Assembly (NCBI GenBank): GCA_018971835.1
Contig: JAGWZW010000001.1
Span: 31,488-95,487, forward strand
Direction: 5' to 3'
From: Alphaproteobacteria bacterium
GTDB taxonomy: Bacteria > Pseudomonadota > Alphaproteobacteria > Micropepsales > Micropepsaceae
DNA length: 64,000 bases
This document shows, piece by piece, positions 41,217-50,458 of this stretch; position 1 is the first letter of the stretch, and each line of letters begins with the position of its first letter. The notes under the pieces were generated by a model. The model was given only the letters and a program-made list of their open reading frames with translations, ran no database searches and had not been told where the DNA came from. The translations under genes were made by a program, and so were the position numbers.

Positions 41217-42677
41217 TCAGCCGTTCAGCGCCGTGACGAGCGACAGTCCGACGGTGGGGGCGTCGGCCTGGCTATTCCCGACATGGTCGATCAGGCCGTT
41301 CGCGCGGCTTCCGGAATAGAAAATATCCCGCCGATCCGTAGTGCCGGCGAGCCCGTCCACATGGAAGCGCAACGAGAACGGGCCCGGATCGTACTGCACG
41401 AAGGCGCCGAAACTGCCGCTGCTGGTGACGGTGCTGAGTTCAGCAGCCTGATAATAGGAGGTCTGGGCGCCCAGTGTGCCATTAAGCCCCCAGGTCAGAT
41501 GCTGCTGTGGCATCGCATGGGTGAGGCTCAACTGGGTTTCCTGCGGGATTTCACCGGAAAGACTGTGTTCCCGGCCCGTGACGGGATCGCTGATCCACGA
41601 GTGCCGCCACACCGAGTTGGATGACACGCTGGTGGCCGGCAGGCCCAGCGCCGCCAGCGACAGGGTGAGCTGCGTGCGGATGCTCTGGGCGTTGCCGCCG
41701 GAGATGCTGGCTGGCGTTTCGCCGCTCGCTGCGGGCACCAGCGCGGTGGTGCTGTCGAGCGCGGCGTCGCGATAGGCAGTCTCAACGGAAATTCCGGAGC
41801 CCAGGGTCTGTTTCACGGCGACGTTGACGGCGCGCGCGCTGTCGGGCTTGAGGGGCATGTCCTCAGGCCGGCCGGTGGCGGCGACGTAGGCAGCGAAATT
41901 TCCGGGGTCGAGCGGGGTCACGGTCTTCTCGACGGAGACGGCGAGCTGGCTTCCCGTCCACGGCTTCAGCGTCACGCCCAGCCGCGGTTCCAGCGCCTGA
42001 TACTGGGTCCGGCCGCTGGCCGTGCCGTCCAGCGCCATGCTCGTTGCGGCGACGGCGACCTCGCCGTCCAGCGAGACGGCCGTGACCGGCGACCAGTTCG
42101 CCTTGGCGAAGGCGCGTTCGCTGCTGGTTTCGACGCGGGTTTTCTGTTGCTTGGCGCTGACCTGCCATTGGCCCTGGATGGTCGAGGTATCCTGGCTCTC
42201 CGCGCCCAGGGTCAGCCCCAGCGTCGTCAGCGGCCGCAGCGCGACGGTGCCGCGGCTGCTGTTCTGCTCGCTCTGCTGTTCGGAATAGAGAGAGGTGAGC
42301 GCGCCGGCCCGGGTGCCTTCGAACAGGCTGTGCCGGAAGCTCTGCGTTGCCTGCAAATCCCAGGTGGCGGGGCCGCTTTGCCAGTGCGTGTCGATGCTGA
42401 CCGCGCCGCTGCTCCAGGCATCGCCCTGCTGCGTGGTTTCGCTGTTGCCGGCGAGCGCGGTACCCTTGATGTCGGTGGTGACGCCGGCAAGTCCCAGCGT
42501 GAGATCGGCTTCGCCCTTGACACCCGGACTGTTTCCGGGCGCCGCGCCGCCGGAGATGCTGAGATCGGTGTCCGGCGCATGGACCTGTACGAGCGGTGCG
42601 CCGGCGGTGGCTGCCGCCAGCGTAGCTTGCGGACACACGGCCACAGCCGCAGCCAACCAGCGCCACGTTACACGCAT
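41217..42677 (-). CDS. putative outer-membrane beta-barrel protein, no plug recognised
   Basis: Signal MRVTWRWLAAAVAVCPQATLAAA; alternating amphipathic strands rich in T/S/Q/A through the protein. Confidence 0.55.
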   Translation of the reverse strand: MRVTWRWLAAAVAVCPQATLAAATAGAPLVQVHAPDTDLSISGGAAPGNSPGVKGEADLTLGLAGVTTDIKGTALAGNSETTQQGDAWSSGAVSIDTHWQSGPATWDLQATQSFRHSLFEGTRAGALTSLYSEQQSEQNSSRGTVALRPLTTLGLTLGAESQDTSTIQGQWQVSAKQQKTRVETSSERAFAKANWSPVTAVSLDGEVAVAATSMALDGTASGRTQYQALEPRLGVTLKPWTGSQLAVSVEKTVTPLDPGNFAAYVAATGRPEDMPLKPDSARAVNVAVKQTLGSGISVETAYRDAALDSTTALVPAASGETPASISGGNAQSIRTQLTLSLAALGLPATSVSSNSVWRHSWISDPVTGREHSLSGEIPQETQLSLTHAMPQQHLTWGLNGTLGAQTSYYQAAELSTVTSSGSFGAFVQYDPGPFSLRFHVDGLAGTTDRRDIFYSGSRANGLIDHVGNSQADAPTVGLSLVTALNG

Positions 42678-42837
42678 TGGGTTCCCGAAATCTCAGCCCA
42701 GGCTAAACCTGTGTGCTTGCTTAGCTTTTAACCGTCTTTTTTTTTCGAGGTAAAGCCTTTTGTGATGCCGCGGCGCATTTTCGCAAAAAATTCTTGGAGG
42801 CGCGCCGGATGATCTCTCGGGCGATCTCCGGAACGAT

Positions 42838-43467
42838 CTAATGAAACAGCCCGCTGCCCGTGAGGCCATCGAACACGAACTGCATGGCGAGCGCCGCCAA
42901 GAGGATGCCGGAGATGCGCGCGATGGCGTTGGCGCCGGTCACGCCCATGACCTTCACCAGCTTTCCGGCGGCCAGCATCGTCATCAATGTCAGCGCCAGC
43001 ACCACGGCAAGGCCGGCCAGCACCAGCGCGCCGTCCGTCAGGCTGCGGGCTTTGCCCATCAAGAGTACGATCGCCGTCATCGAGCCGGGGCCCGCAATCA
43101 GCGGGATGGCCAGCGGCACCACGGCGATGTCCGGCCGGTGGCGGGCTTCCTCTTCCTCGCCCTCGGTGATGGAGGAGACGCCGGAGTGTTTGGCCAGCAG
43201 CATGTCCGCCGCCACCATCAAGAGCAGGATGCCGCCCGCCGTGCGGAAGGCGGGCAGGCCCACGCCAAGCAGCCCCAGCAGCTCGTTGCCGCCGAAGGCG
43301 AAGGCCAGCAGCACCACCGCCGCCGTGGCGGTGGCGATGAGGGCCAGGCGCGTGCGCGCGACCGCGCCCTGGCCCGCCGTCAGCGCCACGAAGATCGGCG
43401 CCAGATCGACCGGCCCGATGGCCACGAACAGCGTGGTGACGGCAGTGAGAAAGAATTCGAACTGCAC
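42838..43467 (-). CDS. MarC-family integral membrane protein
   Basis: [54 protein letters not shown] start. Confidence 0.85.
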   Translation of the reverse strand: MQFEFFLTAVTTLFVAIGPVDLAPIFVALTAGQGAVARTRLALIATATAAVVLLAFAFGGNELLGLLGVGLPAFRTAGGILLLMVAADMLLAKHSGVSSITEGEEEEARHRPDIAVVPLAIPLIAGPGSMTAIVLLMGKARSLTDGALVLAGLAVVLALTLMTMLAAGKLVKVMGVTGANAIARISGILLAALAMQFVFDGLTGSGLFH

Positions 43468-43597
43468 GCTTGCCCCTCCGGCGGCCGGGATTCGCGCCGC
43501 CGCTGCAGCTTGGCCGATCGGCGGGTGGCAGACAATCCTGGCCCGTTCGAGGCGCACAGGCTTGTCAACGCGGCGCGGACGCCCTAGAGAACGGCGG

Positions 43598-43672
43598 ACA
43601 TCAAGAGTTGGGCATTGCCCGACGCCAACCTGCTTCCCGAGCAAGGTGGCGCTCCCCGCGACGGGAGGATGT
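43598..43672 (+). ncRNA. candidate SAM-I-like riboswitch aptamer in the metA leader
   Basis: Four-way junction: P1 ACATC/GATGT, J AAGA, P2 GTTGGGC/GCCCGAC, P3 GCCAACCTGCT/AGCAAGGTGGC with unpaired AA opposite T, P4 CTCCC/GGGAG; AAGAG and CCAACC...AAGGTG resemble SAM-I core. Confidence 0.6.
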
Positions 43673-43744
43673 GGCCGGACCGGCAACCAAACGGGTCACG
43701 CCACTTTCGGTCTTGCCCTTTCGCGCCGTGGGATGGACCGAGAC
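43671..43744 (+). promoter_or_regulatory. candidate expression platform of the metA leader
   Basis: Hairpin GTGGCcgGACC/GGTCacGCCAC (43671-43704) competes with the P1 3' strand; TCGGTC (43707-43712)/GACCGA (43736-43741) plus CCC/GGG can pair with the metA ribosome-binding region. Confidence 0.45.
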
Positions 43745-44662
43745 ATGCCGATCAAGATTCCAGACAACCTGCCGGCCCGCGCCATTCTGGACGCGGAAGG
43801 CGTCATGGTCATGGGCGAGACCGATGCCATCCGCCAGGATATCCGGCCGCTGCGTGTGGGCTTGCTCAATCTCATGCCGAACAAGGCCCGGACCGAGACG
43901 CAGTTCGCGCGCCTGCTCGGCGCCTCGCCGCTGCAGGTGGAACTGACGCTGATCAAGATCACCAACCATGTGCCGCGCAACACCCCCAGCGACCACATCA
44001 TCTCGTTCTATCGCGACTGGCAGGACGTGCGCGGCGAAAAGTTCGATGGCCTGATCGTCACCGGCGCCCCGGTGGAGACGATGCCGTTCGAAGAGGTGAC
44101 CTATTGGGACGAGCTGCGCCGCATCTTCGACTGGACGCAGAGCAACGTCCACGGCGTCTTCTCGGTGTGCTGGGGCGCGCAGGCGGCGGTCCACCATTTC
44201 CACGGCATGCAGAAATACCTGCTGCCGCAGAAGATGTTCGGCGTTTACCGCCACCGCATCCTCGATCCGGTCTCGCCCTATCTGCGCGGCTTCTCCGACG
44301 ATTTCCTGATTCCCGTCTCGCGCTGGACCGAAGTGCGCAGCGGCGAAATTCCGGCGGCCAGCGGCATGAAGGTGCTGGCCGATGCGGAGGTTGCGGGCCT
44401 GTGCCTGCTGGATGACCCGGCGCATCACGCGCTGCACATGTTCAACCACATCGAATATGATACGAACTCGCTGGCCGACGAATATTTCCGCGATCTGGCC
44501 TCCGACAAGCCCGTCGCCGTGCCGTACGACTATTTTCCCGGCGACGATCCCAAGCGCCCGCCGCTCAACCGCTGGCGCAGCCATGCCCATCTGCTGTTCG
44601 GCAACTGGCTCAACCAGATCTACCAGACGACGTCGTTCGACCTGTCGAAGATCGGCCGGTAA
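43745..44662 (+). CDS. metA: homoserine O-acyltransferase, MetA family
   Basis: [89 protein letters not shown]. Confidence 0.96.
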   Translation: MPIKIPDNLPARAILDAEGVMVMGETDAIRQDIRPLRVGLLNLMPNKARTETQFARLLGASPLQVELTLIKITNHVPRNTPSDHIISFYRDWQDVRGEKFDGLIVTGAPVETMPFEEVTYWDELRRIFDWTQSNVHGVFSVCWGAQAAVHHFHGMQKYLLPQKMFGVYRHRILDPVSPYLRGFSDDFLIPVSRWTEVRSGEIPAASGMKVLADAEVAGLCLLDDPAHHALHMFNHIEYDTNSLADEYFRDLASDKPVAVPYDYFPGDDPKRPPLNRWRSHAHLLFGNWLNQIYQTTSFDLSKIGR

Positions 44663-45007
44663 CGGCGCGGCCCGGAAAGAGTTCACCTGTTTCCCCGCCT
44701 TACATTTCTCGCACCAGCGTCACGCTGTTGCGCGGGCGACACGTTGTCGGCGTAAGTGATCTGCGCGCCTTGAAGCCGGGCCTCGCCACTCCCATCTCCA
44801 CCTCGTGAAAAGATTGGAGTGTCCCATGTTCCTATCCCGGCGCGGCCGTCCGCGCGTGCTTGTGCGACGCTAACGCGAGGCCAGACAGGGCCAGGTGCAA
44901 CCTCGCGTGCATCTGTGCGGAAGGTATTCTGCAAGGCCTGTGGCGAAGCGAAGGTGCCGGCGGTTGCGCGTCAAACCGTTGATGGCCGGCCTGCCGTAGT
45001 TTCAAGC

Positions 45008-45129
45008 CGAAGGCGGCTCCGCCGGGCGCATCTGTTCTTCTCACCACTGAATTCACAATGCCCGGCAGCCGCCTTCGTTCTGTTTGCGACGAGTGGCGAA
45101 CAGACGAAACCCTGCGCGCCATTCGCCAC
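45008..45129. repeat. nested imperfect inverted repeats in metA/fadJ-like convergent intergenic region
   Basis: CGAAGGCGGCTccGCCGGG (45008-45026)/CCCGGCAGCCGCCTTCG (45061-45077); GTGGCGAA (45093-45100)/TTCGCCAC (45122-45129); plus a local hairpin around 45074-45107. Confidence 0.5.
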
Positions 45130-45134
45130 CGGCG

Positions 45135-47216
45135 TCACTTTAAGTCTCTGAAAGTCTTGCCTTCCGCCACCAGTTTTTCCAGCAGCGCGGCGGGCTTGAA
45201 ATCCGCGCCCATGCTGGCGTGCCAGGCGCGCATCTTCGCCAGCACCTTGTCGAGGCCGATGCTGTCGCCGTAATACATCGGGCCGCCGCGATAGACCGGC
45301 CAGCCATAGCCGTTGATCCAGACGATATCGATGTCGGACGCGCGGATGGCCTTGCCTTCCTCCAGAATCTTCGCGCCCTCGTTGATCATGGGATAGATGC
45401 AGCGCTCGAGGATTTCCTCGTCGCTGATCTTGCGGGGCGTGATGCCCTGTTTGGCGCGGAACTCGGTGATGATCTTTTCCGTGACGGGCGAGGGCGTGGC
45501 CTTGCGGTTCTCGTCGTAATCGTAGAAGCCGGCGCCGGTCTTCTGGCCGCGGCGGTCCATCTCGCAGAGGATTTCGCGCAAGGTGGAGCTGGAGGTTTTC
45601 TCCTTCACCCAGCCGATGTCGAGGCCCGCCAGGTCGCTCATGGCGAACGGCCCCATCGGCAGGCCGAAATCGTAAAGCACGCGGTCCACGTCCCACGGCA
45701 TGGCGCCTTCCAGCACCAGCTTGTTGGCCTCGCGCTGGCGCTGCGCCAGCATGCGGTTGCCGACGAAGCCGTGGCAGACGCCGACCAGCGCGGCGATCTT
45801 GCCGATGCGTTTGGCGGTCTTCATCGCGGTGGCGATCACCGGCTTGGCGGTCTTGGCGCCGCGCACCACTTCGAGCAGCCGCATCACATTGGCGGGCGAG
45901 AAGAAGTGCAGGCCCAGCACGTATTCCGGGCGCTTGGTGGAGGCGGCAATCTCGTCGACGTTCAGGTAGGACGTGTTGCTGGCCAGGATCGCGCCCTGCT
46001 TGACGATGGCGTCGAGCTTGCCGAACACCTCCTTCTTGATGTCCATGCGCTCGAACACCGCCTCGATCACCAGGTCGCAATCGGCCAGCGCGTTCATGTC
46101 GAGCGTGCCGGTGAGCAGGCCCATGCGCTTCTCGACATCCGCCATCGTCATGCGGCCCTTTCTGGCCGTGTTCTCATAATTCCTGCGGATGATGGCAAGG
46201 CCGCGGGTCAGCGCCTCCTCACTCGTCTCCACGATGGTTACGGCAATGCCGGCGTTGAGGAAGTTCATGGCGATGCCGCCGCCCATCGTGCCCGCGCCGA
46301 TCACGCCCACTTTCTTCACCGGGATTTCCGGCGTGTCGTCGGCGATGTCGGGCAGCTTCCAGACCTGGCGCTCGGCGAAGAAGACGTAGCGCTGCGCCGC
46401 CGATTGCGGGCCGGTCATCAGCTCCATGAACATCTTGCGCTCGGCCTTCAGGCCGTCATCGAAGGGCAGGTTCACCGCCGCCTCGATGCAGCGGATGTTG
46501 TATTCGGGCGCCAGGAAGCCGCGGAACTTGCGGGCGTTCGTCTTGCGGAACTCTGCAAATATCTCCGGCTTGCCACGCGCGGCTTCGACCTTGGCGTTGT
46601 TCTCGCGCACCTTTTTGAGCGGCCGGTTTTCGGCCACAACCGTCTTGGCAAATTCGATGGCGGTCGCGCGCAAGCCGTCCTCCGGCGCAAGCGTGTCGAT
46701 CAGGCCGGTTTCGAGGCATTTCTTCGCGTTCACATGCTTGCCGCTGGTCACCATGTCGAGCGCGGCTTCCACGCCGACGATGCGCGGCAGGCGCTGCGTG
46801 CCGCCTGCGCCCGGCAAGAGGCCGATGTTCACTTCGGGCAGGCCGCACTTTGCGCTGGGCACCGCCACGCGGTAATGCGCGCAGAGGGCCACTTCGAGGC
46901 CGCCGCCCAGTGCCGTGCCGTGGATCGCCGCCACCACCGGCTTGGGCGCATTCTCGATGATCTGCTCAAGATCGAAGAGGCTGGTGCCGGTCATCGGCTT
47001 GCCGAACTCGCTGATGTCGGCGCCGGCGATGAAGGTCTTGCCCGCGCAGATGAGCACGATGGCCTTGGCGGTGCCGTCGGCGATGGCTTGCCGGAAGGCT
47101 TCGGCCAGGCCGTCGCGCACCTGGCCCGAAAGCGCGTTCACCGGCGGCGAGTTCAGGGTGATGACGGCGATCTCGCCGTCGCGGGCAAGATCGGTCACCG
47201 GATTGATGGCGGTCAT
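45135..47216 (-). CDS. enoyl-CoA hydratase / 3-hydroxyacyl-CoA dehydrogenase multifunctional enzyme (FadB/FadJ type)
   Basis: IVLICAGKTFIAGADISEFGKP, ALGGGLEVALCAHYRVA, LPGAGGTQRLPR, KVGVIGAGTMGGGIAMNFLNAGI, LGLHFFSPANVMRLLEVVRG. Confidence 0.95.
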   Translation of the reverse strand: MTAINPVTDLARDGEIAVITLNSPPVNALSGQVRDGLAEAFRQAIADGTAKAIVLICAGKTFIAGADISEFGKPMTGTSLFDLEQIIENAPKPVVAAIHGTALGGGLEVALCAHYRVAVPSAKCGLPEVNIGLLPGAGGTQRLPRIVGVEAALDMVTSGKHVNAKKCLETGLIDTLAPEDGLRATAIEFAKTVVAENRPLKKVRENNAKVEAARGKPEIFAEFRKTNARKFRGFLAPEYNIRCIEAAVNLPFDDGLKAERKMFMELMTGPQSAAQRYVFFAERQVWKLPDIADDTPEIPVKKVGVIGAGTMGGGIAMNFLNAGIAVTIVETSEEALTRGLAIIRRNYENTARKGRMTMADVEKRMGLLTGTLDMNALADCDLVIEAVFERMDIKKEVFGKLDAIVKQGAILASNTSYLNVDEIAASTKRPEYVLGLHFFSPANVMRLLEVVRGAKTAKPVIATAMKTAKRIGKIAALVGVCHGFVGNRMLAQRQREANKLVLEGAMPWDVDRVLYDFGLPMGPFAMSDLAGLDIGWVKEKTSSSTLREILCEMDRRGQKTGAGFYDYDENRKATPSPVTEKIITEFRAKQGITPRKISDEEILERCIYPMINEGAKILEEGKAIRASDIDIVWINGYGWPVYRGGPMYYGDSIGLDKVLAKMRAWHASMGADFKPAALLEKLVAEGKTFRDLK

Positions 47217-47304
47217 TGGGCTTACTCCCTGCGATTTCTTGTGCAAAGCAACATGCGACGGCCGGACGGCCGGTGTCCAGCCGGCATGGCGAAGGGCGGG
47301 TGGC

Positions 47305-47967
47305 TCAGCCGCCCAGCACAGCGTCGGCGACGAAGGGGTTGGTCTTGCGTTCGAAGCCGAAGGTCGAAGTCTCGCCGTGGCCGGGCACGAAGCGCATGTC
47401 GTCGCCCAGCGGCCACAGCCTTTGGGTGATCGAATTGATGAGCTGCTCGAAGTTCCCGCCGGGCAGGTCGGTGCGGCCGATCGAGCCCTTGAACAGCACA
47501 TCGCCGACGAAGGCCAACTTCGCTGCCTGATTGTAAAAGACCACATGGCCGGGGGTGTGGCCGGGGCAGTGGCGCACGCCCAGCACCGCCTCGCCCACAC
47601 GGACCTCTTCGCCGTCTTCGAGCCAGCGGTCGGGCGCGCAGTTTTCAGCATCCGGAATGCCGAAGCGCGCGCCTTGCTCCGCCAGCGAATCGAGCAGGAA
47701 GCGATCGCCCGGGTTCGGCCCTTCGATGGGTACGCCCAGCTTCTGTGCCAACGCCGCCGCGCCGCCGGCGTGATCCATGTGGCCGTGTGTCAGCAGGACT
47801 TTCTCGACGGTCACACCTTTGGCGGCGATGGCGTGTTCGATGCGCGGCAACTCGCCGCCGGGATCGATCACCGCACCCTTCATGCTGGCCGGGCACCACA
47901 CCAGCGAACAATTCTGCTGATAGGGCGTTACCGGCAGGATTCCGGTGTTGACAGGTGCGTGGTTCAT
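47305..47967 (-). CDS. metallo-beta-lactamase-fold hydrolase (glyoxalase II-like)
   Basis: VEKVLLTHGHMDHAGGAAALA (HxHxDH), RHCPGHTPGHVVFY, FVGDVLFKGSIGRTDLPGGN. Confidence 0.93.
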   Translation of the reverse strand: MNHAPVNTGILPVTPYQQNCSLVWCPASMKGAVIDPGGELPRIEHAIAAKGVTVEKVLLTHGHMDHAGGAAALAQKLGVPIEGPNPGDRFLLDSLAEQGARFGIPDAENCAPDRWLEDGEEVRVGEAVLGVRHCPGHTPGHVVFYNQAAKLAFVGDVLFKGSIGRTDLPGGNFEQLINSITQRLWPLGDDMRFVPGHGETSTFGFERKTNPFVADAVLGG

Positions 47968-48192
47968 TTGATTGGTCCTAAGATTACGGGCAAGTCGCGC
48001 AGTGTCGATTTGGGACAGCAAGGCGAGATTGGGGTGAAACTTCGTTCAGATTCGTCTCTGCGATGTTGAATAACTTGTGGTTGTGTTTTGCGTGCCACAG
48101 TTTTGAACTAGCTTGGCGTTGATCGACGGGGTCCGTCTGGTAAAATTTAGGCTGGATTAAAAGGCGCTTTGGCGCCGCTTTGAAGGGGAGAG

Positions 48193-49557
48193 ATGGGGGT
48201 CGTGTCGCGTATTCGGCTGCTTTTGGCGGTATCGGTTGCCCTGGCGGGGTTGAGCGCCGGGTCGATCGGCCATGCCGCGCTGGCCGGAGACGCCGACTTC
48301 GTGAACCATGCCGGGCTTCTGGCCTCCACAGTCCAGGCCGATAGCAGCGTCTACGGCGTCCGCCCGATGGACAACCAAGCCATGCCGGCTGCCCTGGCGC
48401 CGTGGGACGTGCACGCCGATGGCGTGATGCCGGCCCCGCTCGCGGGTTCCTTCGGCCGTTTCGATACGCTGGTGTCCGACCAGTTCCGCACCGTAATGCC
48501 CTTTGCCGGTACTGTGGAAACGGCGCTCGGTCCGGTTTCGGCCTCGGGCTATGCGGTGCAGACCAATGCGCCGTGGCTTTTCGCAGACGAGGCGGCGCGG
48601 CTGGATTATGATCTTCAGGATTTCACGCTGTCCGCTGCGTTGGCGCCGGGGGTGAGGCTCAATTTCGGCTACAATGTCGATATGGCCGGCCGCTTCAATG
48701 GTTACGATCTGGCCGGCAATCGCGCTTATGACGGGCTATTTTATTCGGCGTCTGCACTGGCCAGCCCCTACGCCAGCCTGACGGACGGGGGCAATTTCGT
48801 CGGTGCTACCATCGCACTGGCCAACGATCTGCACGTGAATCTGACGGCCGCGTCCCTGTCTCCGCGCCAGGCCGATTTCACGGTTCCCTCGGCGCTGCGG
48901 CTGATTGAGTTGCAGGGCCGCAACCCGACGCTCCAGCCGCGCAAGGCCCATTCGCTTCTGGCCAGCGTAGTGTGGGACTTCGCCAACTGGGGCGGCCTCG
49001 GCCTGACCGCCGGGCAGACCACCGAAGAAAACGGTCTTCTGGGGAATCCCGCCGCCGCGACGGATGCGCTGACCGGCACGGCCAAGACGACGTCGGTCGG
49101 TCTATCCGCGCGCTTTGGCCTGGGTTCCGGCTGGGTGACTACGTTCTCCTATAACGAGGGTATTACCCAGCTCAACCTCAGGCCGGCCGGTGGCCTGCCG
49201 GCTTCGGATACCTTGCAAAGCCATGCCTATGGCATCGCCGTTGCCAAGCATGGGCTGTTCAGCGGCAACGATGCGTTGGGTCTGGCGCTCAGCCGCCCGT
49301 TGCAGAGCTATGGTACCAACGGCTCCGCACCGCTGGTGACGGTGCCGTCGCCCGGCACGCGTGAAACCTTGGTCGCGCGCGACCATTTGCTGCCGCCGAG
49401 CAATACACCGGAAACCGATGTTGAACTCGGCTATGTGACGACGTTCTTCGATGGGGCGCTGGCGCTGCAGGCCAATGCCGGTTATCAGATGAACTTGGCT
49501 GGCCAAAAGGGGCAGAACGCGATGACCGTTCTGTCGCGCGCCAAGATCAATTTCTGA
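48193..49557 (+). CDS. putative outer-membrane beta-barrel protein, C-terminal Phe
   Basis: Signal-like N-terminus; repeated amphipathic strands; ends ...NAMTVLSRAKINF, compatible with a BAM-recognised beta-signal. Confidence 0.5.
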   Translation: MGVVSRIRLLLAVSVALAGLSAGSIGHAALAGDADFVNHAGLLASTVQADSSVYGVRPMDNQAMPAALAPWDVHADGVMPAPLAGSFGRFDTLVSDQFRTVMPFAGTVETALGPVSASGYAVQTNAPWLFADEAARLDYDLQDFTLSAALAPGVRLNFGYNVDMAGRFNGYDLAGNRAYDGLFYSASALASPYASLTDGGNFVGATIALANDLHVNLTAASLSPRQADFTVPSALRLIELQGRNPTLQPRKAHSLLASVVWDFANWGGLGLTAGQTTEENGLLGNPAAATDALTGTAKTTSVGLSARFGLGSGWVTTFSYNEGITQLNLRPAGGLPASDTLQSHAYGIAVAKHGLFSGNDALGLALSRPLQSYGTNGSAPLVTVPSPGTRETLVARDHLLPPSNTPETDVELGYVTTFFDGALALQANAGYQMNLAGQKGQNAMTVLSRAKINF

Positions 49558-49574
49558 TCGCTTCCTGAAGCGCT

Positions 49575-50330
49575 TCAGTCCGCGCCGGCGGCGTCCACCA
49601 GCGCCGTCTCGTTCACGATCTCGAAGCTGTGCAGCGTCGGCAGGCGCAGGATGCCCTTCGACTTGAGGCGCGACAGTACCCGGCTCACCGTTTCGATTGT
49701 CAGGCCGAGATAGTCCGCAATGTCGGTCCGCGTCATAGGGATCTGCCACACCGCCTGGGTGTCCTTGGGAATCTCTGCAGCCTCACGCTGGGCGTCGCGC
49801 AGGTGCAGCAGGAACGCGGCCATGCGCTCGGTCGCGTTGCGCCGGCCTAGCGTGAAAACGAGATCGAGCGATGCCTCGATCACCCGCGCCGCCATCTGGC
49901 GGAAGCGCCGCTCCATCTCGGGGTAGGCTTCGAACAGCGGCTCCAGCTTCTTGCGTTCGAAGCGGCACAGCTCGCAGTCGGTCAGCGCTTCGACATTGAA
50001 GCGATAGAGCTGATCCGAGGAGAAGCCGATGAAATTGCCGGTGAGCAGGAAGGCCAGAATCTGGCGGCGTCCGTCGGCGCCCAGCCGCGTCATCATCAAG
50101 GTGCCGCTGACGACGTTATAAACGTGGTCGGAGGCGTCGCCGTCCAGAATCAGAGTCTCTTCCGGCCTCAGCTTCAGATGGGTGGAGATGGCGGCGAGCA
50201 GCTTCAGCTCGTTGTCCGGCACCCCGGCGCACAGATCGCTGGAGCGCGCCGGACAGCGGTAACAGACCAGCTCCATCGCCTGGGTGGAGCCGGCCGGATT
50301 CGAGCAGGAACTGGTCACGGGCGCGCGCAC
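49575..50330 (-). CDS. Crp/Fnr-family regulator with FNR-type N-terminal cysteines
   Basis: ELVCYRCPARSSDLCAG (C-X2-C-X7-C), cNMP fold, further Cys at DCELCRF, HTH MTRTDIADYLGLTIETVSRVLSRLKSKGIL. Confidence 0.92.
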   Translation of the reverse strand: MRAPVTSSCSNPAGSTQAMELVCYRCPARSSDLCAGVPDNELKLLAAISTHLKLRPEETLILDGDASDHVYNVVSGTLMMTRLGADGRRQILAFLLTGNFIGFSSDQLYRFNVEALTDCELCRFERKKLEPLFEAYPEMERRFRQMAARVIEASLDLVFTLGRRNATERMAAFLLHLRDAQREAAEIPKDTQAVWQIPMTRTDIADYLGLTIETVSRVLSRLKSKGILRLPTLHSFEIVNETALVDAAGAD

Positions 50331-50336
50331 TTAATC

Positions 50337-50358
50337 GGTGTCGCAGAGATACGACACC
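50337..50358. promoter_or_regulatory. 7-bp perfect inverted repeat upstream of the fnr-like gene
   Basis: GGTGTCG-N8-CGACACC in the fnr-like/ettA divergent intergenic region. Confidence 0.4.
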
Positions 50359-50458
50359 CCGGTCAAGTAAGGGTTAGTCGCACCATGTCGCATTCCTTCG
50401 TTGCAGGGGACGGCCCTCTTCGCTACAACGCCCGCCTTCCCTGCATCGGATGGAACCA

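Noticed and set aside
45219-47429. 736-aa plus-strand ORF opposite the FadB/FadJ-type gene
   Set aside because: Antisense shadow of a well-supported CDS; His/Arg-rich with no domain.
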